8,012 nucleotides of DNA from Planctomycetia bacterium (GTDB lineage Bacteria; Planctomycetota; Planctomycetia; Gemmatales; Gemmataceae): positions 1 to 8,012 of the forward strand of contig JANXSH010000604.1 of the NCBI GenBank assembly GCA_025356615.1, written 5' to 3'. Under the pieces are notes generated by a model. It was not told where the DNA came from. It worked only from the letters and a program-made list of their open reading frames with translations, and made no database searches. A program made the position numbers and the translations under genes. Within the stretch, counting starts at the first letter, position 1. Each line of letters begins with the position of its first letter. This document shows, piece after piece, positions 1 through 5,519 of the stretch.

Positions 1-2
1 CG

Positions 3-230
3 TCGCCGACCCCGCCGCCGATCCCGTCGTCGGTCACGTTCCACGTCGCCATCGACGGCAAGCAGGCCGGGCCGTTCGACCTCGCCGCGCTGGAGGCGAA
101 GGTCCGCGAAGGCGCGGTGACGCGCTCGTCGCTGGTGTGGAAGCAGGGCATGGCCGCGTGGACCGCCGCGAGCGCCGTGCCGGAACTGGCGAAGCTGTTG
201 GAGGCGTCGCCGCCGCCGCTGCCGGGCTGA
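3..230 (+). CDS. GYF_2-domain protein, C-terminal fragment (5' end outside window)
   Basis: This open frame enters from the left edge and ends at TGA 228-230, giving 75 residues. After a Ser/Pro-rich linker it reads FHVAIDGKQAGPFDLAALEA, then a segment with the VWKQGMAAW block and a PPPLPG tail. The G-x-x-x-GP-(F/Y) opening, the WKQGM-W block and the proline-rich end are typical of the GYF_2 domain, a small predicted protein-interaction module. In bacteria it often sits at the C-terminus of SPFH/virion-core-like or membrane-associated proteins. The N-terminal part is missing, so the parent protein cannot be named; an SPFH-type protein is one guess. The gene converges on the ABC ATPase gene with 43 bp between the two stops, so it is unlikely to belong to that operon. 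The domain call is fairly secure and the role unknown. Confidence 0.8.
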   Translation, partial: SPTPPPIPSSVTFHVAIDGKQAGPFDLAALEAKVREGAVTRSSLVWKQGMAAWTAASAVPELAKLLEASPPPLPG

Positions 231-273
231 GACACTATCGATACAGGGGGGAGGAACTGGGGCGGGGTCTGCG

Positions 274-1569
274 TCATGCCTGCCGTGCCGGCATCCCGTA
301 CACCGCCTCGAAGCGGTGGATGAAATTCCCCACGTCCGCGAGGCTCTTCTCGAGCGATTCCCACAACTCCCCGAAGGAGAAGGCGTAGGCGACCACCCGG
401 CCGGCGGCTACGACGGTCGCGTTGCGCGGCTCGCGCTTCACCAGCGCGCGGTCGCCGAAGCAGTCGCGCGGGCCGAGCATGCCCAACGTCTTCTCGCCCT
501 CGCCCCGGTCCTGGCGGATCTCCACCTGGCCCTCGCGGATCAGGTAGAAGCGACTCTTCACGTCTACCGGCTCCCCCTGGCGGAGGATGATCGTGCCGGG
601 GGCGAAGGATTCGACCTTGGTCGTCTGCTTCAGCCGCTCGGGGCCGAGGGAAATCGAGGGGTGCAGTTTGATCGACACTTTGTCGGCCAGATCGTAGAGC
701 GTCTCCGGCAACAGCGCCGCGAACGCGGGACACCGGCGCAACCCCTCGTAGATGAACAGGCGCTCGGCCACGACGACGTTGGAACGGATCCTGCCTTGCC
801 CCATCTCCACGATGCGGTCCGCCTCGTTCATGATCCGGCGGTCGTGCGTCACGATGACGCTCGTGCAACCCTTGGGCGTCGCCCCGGTCAGCTTTGCCAG
901 ATGCGCACGCTTCACGGCGTCGAAACGCTCGGGCACGTCGTCGCGGTCCCGCGCCAGGTGTTGCAGTAGCGACACGACCGACTCGCCGGAAACCTCGTCG
1001 AGGGCCGCCGTCGGCTCGTCGGCCAGCACGAGACGAGGGCGGTTGATGAGCGCCCGCGCCACCGCGACGCGCTGACGCTGTCCCCCGGAAAGGCCCGCCG
1101 GCTTCAGATCGAGTTTCTCCTCCAGCCCCAGGAACGTCAGGATGTCGCGAATGTCGGCCTCGGAGTCGGGCGATTCCTCTCGCAGGTTGCGGGCCATGCG
1201 CACGTTCTGCGTGGCCGTCAGCGAGTCGAGCAGGTTGTGCCGTTGGAAGATGAAGCCGATCGACTTGCGGACCTCGACGAGTTCCGCCTCGCCCAGTCCG
1301 CGCAGGGAGCGGTACGCGGACTTGTGGCCGTCCCACACTTCGATTTCGCCCTCCTGGAGCGCGCGCAGGCCGCCCAGGAGTGTCAGCAAGGTCGTCTTGC
1401 CGCAGCCCGAGGGGCCGCTGAGGATGACGATCTCGCCCGGCATCACCTCCAGGTCGATGTCCACGAGGACGGGCGTCCGCGTGTCGCCGGAGCCGAAGCA
1501 GTGGTGTACCTTGACCAGGCGCACGACAGGCTGGCCCGGCGGGGGTAACAGGGAAGACGCCTGGGCCAT
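274..1569 (-). CDS. DevA-like ABC transporter ATPase fused to a C-terminal cyclic-nucleotide-binding domain
   Basis: This is a 431-residue cytoplasmic nucleotide-binding subunit for the adjacent DevC-like permeases. Residues 15-265 form the ABC domain: Walker A GPSGCGKTT (52-60), Q-loop Gln109, signature LSGGQ (160-164), Walker B RLVLADEPT with Glu185, D-loop ALDE and H-loop His242. The LADEPTAALD and VTHDRRI style is that of the DevA/LolD/MacB group. About 24 extra charged residues (210-233) lie between the D-loop and H-loop. Residues 273-410 resemble a CRP/PKA-type cyclic-nucleotide-binding domain: LRRCPAFAALLPETLYDLAD, a beta-roll (APGTIILRQGEPVD, FYLIREGQVEI) and a phosphate-binding cassette FGDRALVKREPRNATVVA. 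The cassette Arg (382) is kept and the usual Glu is Asp373. Ordinary DevA proteins lack this domain. The start at 1569 is set by GGAGG seven bases upstream and a TAATG overlap with the permease stop; the same frame stays open upstream to 2067, but that part is antisense to the permease frame. Confidence 0.93.
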   Translation of the reverse strand: MAQASSLLPPPGQPVVRLVKVHHCFGSGDTRTPVLVDIDLEVMPGEIVILSGPSGCGKTTLLTLLGGLRALQEGEIEVWDGHKSAYRSLRGLGEAELVEVRKSIGFIFQRHNLLDSLTATQNVRMARNLREESPDSEADIRDILTFLGLEEKLDLKPAGLSGGQRQRVAVARALINRPRLVLADEPTAALDEVSGESVVSLLQHLARDRDDVPERFDAVKRAHLAKLTGATPKGCTSVIVTHDRRIMNEADRIVEMGQGRIRSNVVVAERLFIYEGLRRCPAFAALLPETLYDLADKVSIKLHPSISLGPERLKQTTKVESFAPGTIILRQGEPVDVKSRFYLIREGQVEIRQDRGEGEKTLGMLGPRDCFGDRALVKREPRNATVVAAGRVVAYAFSFGELWESLEKSLADVGNFIHRFEAVYGMPARQA

Positions 1570-2780
1570 TAGAATACCTCCGCCGGATCGACCTTCATCG
1601 CCTGCCGCACTGCGATCAGCCCCGAAACGACGCACATGACAACCGTGAGCAAGAAGACGAACGCGACCCGGCCGGATGTCATCCTCATCGGGAGTTCGGT
1701 AATGTACCCCAACAACTCGAATGAGCCAACGCTGAAGATCAGGCCGGGGACGAAGCCCAGCACCGCTAGCAGCAGCGACTCCTCGAAGACGAGGGCGATG
1801 AGGTAGCGGTTCGAGTACCCGATCGCCCGCAGGGTGGCGTAGGCCGAGAGGTTGTCGCGGATGTCGCCGGACAGGATCTGGAAGCAGATGACGAGGCCGA
1901 CGAGGAAGCCGATGCCGACGCCGAATCCGAAGATGTAGCCGACGGGCGTGTTCTCCTTCCAGAAGTGCTGCTCGTGTTCGATGAACTCCTTGCGGGTGTA
2001 GATCTCGACGCCGTCCGCTCTTAGGAGCGAACGCAACTCCTCTTGCACGGCGGCGGGGTCGGCCCAAGAGGCGAGGCGGATCAGGCCGAGGTCGATCAGG
2101 TCCATGCCGGGGCTGGATGCCGAGTCGCGCAGGCTGCGGCGGAACGTCTCCTCGCTGACGATCAGCGTGCCGTCGGCACCGAAGTCGGAGCCGAGGTCGA
2201 TGAACCCGGAGAAGTGGACGTGGGTTCCCGCGAGGTCGGTGTGCCGTCCGACGTGGATGGGGCCGTAGCGAGACTCGCCGCCTGGGCCGCGCTTGCCCTT
2301 GCGGTCGAACAGCGCCCGGCCCGTCAGGCGGAGTTCCGCCGTGCGCGACTCGGGGCCGTGGGGGTCGAGTTGCGGCATCTCGAGGAGGAAGGCGTCGGGA
2401 TCGACGCCGAGGACGCGGATCGATCGCGACTTGCCCCGGTCGCGCTCTTCCGAGTTCGCGTCCCTCAGAATGGAGCGCGAATACTCTATGTACAAGGGGT
2501 AGGTCTTCTCGACGCCCGAAGCCCCTCGGGCGCGGTCGAGCACCTGGCGCGGGAACGGGGAGCGGATGACGACGGTCGTCTGATGCCTTGGCGCGAGGAC
2601 GAGTTCGGCGTTGAGTTGCTCGAGCAGCAGGGTACTACTATCGAGCAGGGCGAAGCGGCAGCCGAGCTGGACGAACATTAGCACGACGGCGAAGCCGATG
2701 CCGGCGGCGAACAGCGTCATCCGGACGCGATCGTGCGTCAGGTTCTTCCAGGCCAGCGGAATGCGAGGCGATCGGCTCAT
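1569..2780 (-). CDS. DevC-like ABC exporter permease (second of two)
   Basis: This is a 403-residue inner-membrane permease of the DevC/MacB-like (FtsX-fold) class. The N-terminus IPLAWKNLTHDRVRM leads into TM1 (about 21-41, ending in the family-typical FVQLG). A large extracytoplasmic domain follows (about 42-280), then TM2 (281-303), TM3 (328-353) and TM4 (371-394), and the protein ends in DPAEVF. The segment SAYATLRAIGY after TM2 is the conserved cytoplasmic stretch of this family. It probably pairs with the other permease at 3007-4230 as a heterodimer, powered by the ATPase whose ATG overlaps its stop. The ATG at 2780 matches the family's N-terminus, but no Shine-Dalgarno motif is visible in front of it. 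The end of a palindromic repeat element lies about 25 bp upstream and may have displaced the original leader. The substrate is unknown; cyanobacterial DevBCA exports heterocyst glycolipids. Confidence 0.92.
   Translation of the reverse strand: MSRSPRIPLAWKNLTHDRVRMTLFAAGIGFAVVLMFVQLGCRFALLDSSTLLLEQLNAELVLAPRHQTTVVIRSPFPRQVLDRARGASGVEKTYPLYIEYSRSILRDANSEERDRGKSRSIRVLGVDPDAFLLEMPQLDPHGPESRTAELRLTGRALFDRKGKRGPGGESRYGPIHVGRHTDLAGTHVHFSGFIDLGSDFGADGTLIVSEETFRRSLRDSASSPGMDLIDLGLIRLASWADPAAVQEELRSLLRADGVEIYTRKEFIEHEQHFWKENTPVGYIFGFGVGIGFLVGLVICFQILSGDIRDNLSAYATLRAIGYSNRYLIALVFEESLLLAVLGFVPGLIFSVGSFELLGYITELPMRMTSGRVAFVFLLTVVMCVVSGLIAVRQAMKVDPAEVF
1577..1581 (-). promoter_or_regulatory. Shine-Dalgarno site of the DevA-CNBD gene
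   Basis: The minus strand reads GGAGG, a seven-base gap, then ATG at 1569-1567. The site lies inside the last codons of the upstream permease gene, whose TAA stop shares one base with this ATG (TAATG). It fixes the true start of the ATPase and indicates translational coupling with the permease. Confidence 0.85.
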
Positions 2781-2852
2781 GGTTCGATGTCAGGAAAAGA
2801 GGAGTTAGCCACAGATGCACACAGATCACTCGGCGGCGCTGCGAAGACCTAA

Positions 2853-2876
2853 CCCCCTTCCCTAAAAGGAAGGGGG
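2853..2876. repeat. Hairpin 1 within the palindromic element
   Basis: CCCCCTTCC (2853-2861) pairs with GGAAGGGGG (2868-2876) around a six-base loop, giving a perfect nine-base-pair stem. In the operon transcript it would fold between the two permease cistrons. It has no following T-run on the minus strand, so it is not an obvious intrinsic terminator; mRNA stabilisation or partial attenuation is possible. Confidence 0.7.
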
Positions 2877-2901
2877 GACCAGACAAGCCCTCAGTCTTGC
2901 T

Positions 2902-2923
2902 CCCCCTCCCCTTTAGGAGGGGG
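2902..2923. repeat. Hairpin 2 within the palindromic element
   Basis: CCCCCTCC (2902-2909) pairs with GGAGGGGG (2916-2923) around a six-base loop. It is followed on the plus strand by further G-tracts (to about 2936). The second hairpin resembles the first in arm and loop composition, which suggests the element is built from related palindromic units. Confidence 0.7.
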
Positions 2924-3006
2924 CTGGGGGGTGGGGTCTAACCAGCGACGCTCTGTGATCTTATGCCGTGACAGGACATCTGTGTTCATCTGTGGCTAAA
3001 TTAATA

Positions 3007-4230
3007 TTAGAACAAATCCGCAGGGTTGGCGCGCTGGACCTTTCGCACCGCCAGGAGGGCGGAGCCTAGGCACATGATCGTGGTCAGCAGCAGGACGCCG
3101 ACGGCCAGCGGGAGATTCATCGCGAGCGGGATGCCGCTCTTGGCGTAGATGAACTCGTAGCACGCCAGCGACACGAGCAACCCCGGCAAGAATCCGACGA
3201 CGGCCAGTAGCACTCCCTGGGAGTAGACGACGCGGGAGAGGTACGCGCTGCGATAGCCCAAGGCGCGGATCGTGGCGTATTCCGGGAGGTGCTTGCTGAT
3301 GTCTGCTGCCATCATCTGGTAGACGAAGATACACCCCACGATGAGGGCGATGAGGACCCCCGCGATGAAGAACTGCCCCGACGCCGTGCTCATCAGCCAG
3401 TAGTTCTGCTCCTGGGACGCCAACCGGGCGCGCGTCAGGACCGTGACATCGTCCGGCAGCATGGACCTCAACTCCTCGGCGACCGCCTCGTGGTCGTAGC
3501 CCTCGCGGATCTTGAGGAGGCCGTGCGTGATGCGGTATTCCGGCCAGCCGCTGACCCGGCGTAGCGTCTCCTCACTGGTCAGGAGTAGGCCGTTGTAGCC
3601 GAACCCCGTACCGATGCGGATGTCGCCGCCAATGTCTACCCGCTGACCGTTCAACTCGTTGTGTCCGAGCGATTCCCAGAGCGCAGGGTTGCCGTATTCG
3701 GGCCGGGAGGAGCGATCGACGAGGACCGTGTCGAGGCGCGCGAGCAGCGACGAATCCCTGCGGAACTCCTCCTCGTCGCGGAAGATCGTCGCCCCCTCGG
3801 AGCGTCTGAACAACTGATCCATGCTCGCCGGTTCGACGGCGAGGGTGAGGATGGTCCATACCCTGCGAGCGCCGTCTTCTTCCGGCTCGAGGGGAGGATT
3901 GGGGTCGCGCCAGAGACCGACGGTGGTCGTCAAGGGCCAGGCCGACGCGATGCCGGGGGTGGCCCGCGCCTGGGACAGCCGGGAGCGGAGGAACGACGAC
4001 GACTCGTTGAGGCTGACGTACTCTTTCGAGAGGATCATCACGTCGAAATCGAGTTGGTCGTAGATCAAGTTCGCGGTGGTGTAGACAGCCCCGAGGAACC
4101 CGAGCTGCATGAACACCAACAGCACGGCGAAACCGACGCCGACCAGCGACACGAACGTGCGGACCCGCTGATGCATCAAGTTGGACCAGGCCAGCCGGAT
4201 CGGGTTCATGGCGGGTCGTCGGCCTTTCAT
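3007..4230 (-). CDS. DevC-like ABC exporter permease (first of two)
   Basis: This is a 407-residue inner-membrane permease of the same class as the one at 1569-2780 but clearly divergent. It has IRLAWSNLMHQRVR, TM1 (about 25-45, with VFMQLGF), an extracytoplasmic domain (about 46-284), TM2 (285-308), the PEYATIRALGY segment, TM3 (335-360), TM4 (372-394) and the end NPADLF. The first ATG overlaps the TGA of the membrane fusion protein as ATGA (4227-4230), a common sign of translational coupling. An in-frame ATG at 4209 gives MNPIRLAW and matches the family's usual N-terminus better, so the start could be seven codons later. The two permeases share landmarks at both ends (AW-NL-H-RVR, LLAV-GF-PGL, DPAEVF versus NPADLF) and differ strongly in the extracytoplasmic domain. 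They therefore look like specialised partners, not a recent duplication. Confidence 0.92.
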   Translation of the reverse strand: MKGRRPAMNPIRLAWSNLMHQRVRTFVSLVGVGFAVLLVFMQLGFLGAVYTTANLIYDQLDFDVMILSKEYVSLNESSSFLRSRLSQARATPGIASAWPLTTTVGLWRDPNPPLEPEEDGARRVWTILTLAVEPASMDQLFRRSEGATIFRDEEEFRRDSSLLARLDTVLVDRSSRPEYGNPALWESLGHNELNGQRVDIGGDIRIGTGFGYNGLLLTSEETLRRVSGWPEYRITHGLLKIREGYDHEAVAEELRSMLPDDVTVLTRARLASQEQNYWLMSTASGQFFIAGVLIALIVGCIFVYQMMAADISKHLPEYATIRALGYRSAYLSRVVYSQGVLLAVVGFLPGLLVSLACYEFIYAKSGIPLAMNLPLAVGVLLLTTIMCLGSALLAVRKVQRANPADLF

Positions 4231-5396
4231 TCGAGGATGGTAAACTTGACCTCGACCTCTAGCCCGACGAACTTGGAGGCGATCAGCGTGGAGTCCGTGT
4301 CCAACTGGACGCGGACCTCGACGACGCGCCGGTCGCTGTCCGACCGCGGGCTGAACCCCGTGATGCCGTTCCGGGCCACGCTCCGACCGATCGCGTCCTC
4401 TCCAGCGATCTTCCCCGTCAGAGTGATATCCTTGCCCAACGCCTGACCCGTCACTTCGACCTTGACCTTGTCGAGGGACTTCGCCGCGCGGATCTTCTGG
4501 ATGTCCGTAGCATACACCTCGGCCACGACGACCATACCAGTCCCGGCGGCGAGGTAGAGGATCGGCCCGGTCCCCGTCGGATCGCCCGCGTTGCCGACGA
4601 TCTGGACGACGGTGCCGGCGACGGGGGCGGTCAACGTGCTCCGCGCCTCTCGTTGCTTCGCCAGAGCGCGGTTCTTCTTCAGGGACTCGATCGGCACTCG
4701 GAGCTGGGCCAGTTTCATCTCCGCCTTGGCCGAGTCGCGCTGCACCTGGGCGGCCTGCTTCTGGAGAGCTTTCTTCTCCTCAGCCGCCGCCAGCGCGCCA
4801 TTCGCGGCGTCGAGTTCCGACTTCGCCTGAGCCACTGCGAGAGCGACCTGATCGGTCTCCTGAGCACCGATCTCCACCTTGGTCTTGTCGAGACCCTCGA
4901 TGCGATCCTGCCGCCTCTTTGCGGTGGCGAGCTGTTCGCCGAGGAAGGCTACCTTCAACGCCTGGGCCTTGGTCTCCGTTTCCCGTGTCACGTCCAGCGC
5001 CTTGTCCTCCTGGTTGATCTGGGCCAGTTTTGCTGCATGCGCGGCGGTGATAGCAGTCCGCTGCCCTTCCGCCTCCTCGACATGGATGTCGATCAGGGCC
5101 ACGTCTTCGCTGCGGTCCCTATGGCTTGCTAACTTGACGAGGGCATCGCCCGCGTTGACGAATTGCCCCGCATGTACCTCGATCTTCTCGATGTGATCAC
5201 CCGAAGGGCCGACGATGGCGACCAGCCCTCCCGTGGGCATCAGTTTGCCCAGCGAACTGGCGACGGGTAACTTCGACCACGGAGGTATCGTCTTGCCGGG
5301 GGGCGACAGGAACTTGTCTTTCAGGAACAGCCCCGAGAGGAAGCCGCCGCCGAGCAGGGCGATGCCGAGCAATGTCAGGAGTACGGGGCTACGCAT
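4227..5396 (-). CDS. DevB/HlyD-type membrane fusion (periplasmic adaptor) protein
   Basis: This is a 389-residue adaptor that would link the inner-membrane permeases to the outer part of an efflux path. An N-terminal membrane anchor (about 5-25) precedes the DevB-like segment LPVASSLGKLMPTGGLVAIV and the first lipoyl half-motif (HIEKIEVHAGQFVNAGDALV, about 69-88). A long Ala/Lys/Glu/Gln-rich coiled coil spans roughly 105-255. The second lipoyl half follows (STLTAPVAGTVVQIVGNAGD, about 253-272), then a beta-barrel portion (VVVAEVYATDIQKI) and the DRRVVEVRVQLD strand near the end, both close to DevB landmarks. It is the first gene of the exporter operon. TGAGG (5404-5408) sits seven bases before the ATG, and a sigma70-like promoter lies about 70 bp upstream. 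Family membership is clear. No outer-membrane TolC-like gene is in the window. Confidence 0.92.
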   Translation of the reverse strand: MRSPVLLTLLGIALLGGGFLSGLFLKDKFLSPPGKTIPPWSKLPVASSLGKLMPTGGLVAIVGPSGDHIEKIEVHAGQFVNAGDALVKLASHRDRSEDVALIDIHVEEAEGQRTAITAAHAAKLAQINQEDKALDVTRETETKAQALKVAFLGEQLATAKRRQDRIEGLDKTKVEIGAQETDQVALAVAQAKSELDAANGALAAAEEKKALQKQAAQVQRDSAKAEMKLAQLRVPIESLKKNRALAKQREARSTLTAPVAGTVVQIVGNAGDPTGTGPILYLAAGTGMVVVAEVYATDIQKIRAAKSLDKVKVEVTGQALGKDITLTGKIAGEDAIGRSVARNGITGFSPRSDSDRRVVEVRVQLDTDSTLIASKFVGLEVEVKFTILE

Positions 5397-5403
5397 GCGA
5401 GAA

Positions 5404-5408
5404 CCTCA
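5404..5408 (-). promoter_or_regulatory. Shine-Dalgarno site of the membrane fusion protein
   Basis: The minus strand reads TGAGG with a seven-base gap to the ATG at 5396-5394. It is a moderate match that supports this start, the first cistron of the exporter operon. Confidence 0.6.
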
Positions 5409-5467
5409 GAGGAGTGGCCGGGAAAGGCTTCCATGGTTCACGGACCGACATTGGATGAACTATCGCC

Positions 5468-5496
5468 ATCTTAACATCCCCCACGAGGGATGCCAA
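5468..5496 (-). promoter_or_regulatory. Predicted sigma70-like promoter of the exporter operon
   Basis: On the minus strand, TTGGCA (5496-5491, five of six to the -35 consensus) is followed after exactly 17 bases by TAAGAT (5473-5468, four of six to the -10 consensus). Transcription would begin near 5461, leaving a leader of about 65 bases before the membrane fusion gene. The spacer holds a six-base inverted repeat, CATCCC (5475-5480) and GGGATG (5487-5492), that could be an operator. It is a sequence match only. Confidence 0.5.
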
Positions 5497-5519
5497 CCTC
5501 CGAACCCCTGGCAAAATGG

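Larger units (their letters stand above)
2805..2999. repeat. Imperfect palindromic repeat element inside the exporter operon
   Basis: The gap of 226 bp between the two permease genes is almost filled by a nested inverted repeat. The outer arms begin TTAGCCACAGATG at 2805 and, on the opposite strand, at 2999, with about 21 of 22 bases matching. An inner pair (GATCAC...CGCTG near 2824-2841, and its counterpart near 2943-2960) continues the symmetry, with extra bases in the right arm. Two G/C-rich hairpins occupy the centre. TTAGCCACAGATG-type sequences recur in many bacterial genomes as dispersed repeats, so this looks like a small non-coding repeat or MITE-like insertion. No transposase frame and no clear target-site duplication are seen. 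Confidence 0.75.

Noticed and set aside
231..273. Terminator between the converging GYF_2 and ATPase genes
   Set aside because: No stem followed by a T-run is visible on either strand in these 43 bp.
1570..2067. Upstream extension of the ATPase frame to a start at 2067
   Set aside because: The extra 166 residues are Arg/Pro-rich, overlap the permease gene in another frame and match nothing. A strong Shine-Dalgarno site and a TAATG overlap place the start at 1569.
2916..2936. G-quadruplex candidate in the G-tracts after hairpin 2; a similar G-rich run lies at 245-266
   Set aside because: Neither run offers four clean tracts of three or more Gs separated by loops without splitting a tract, and both are explained as well by repeat composition and GC-rich intergenic sequence.
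3661..4446. Plus-strand open frame across the junction of the first permease and the adaptor gene
   Set aside because: It lies antisense to two well-supported genes, has no domain motif, and its composition is that of a GC-rich shadow frame.
5497..5519. Intrinsic terminator after the cyclase gene
   Set aside because: No stable hairpin with a T-run is seen, so read-through from the cyclase into the exporter operon remains possible.
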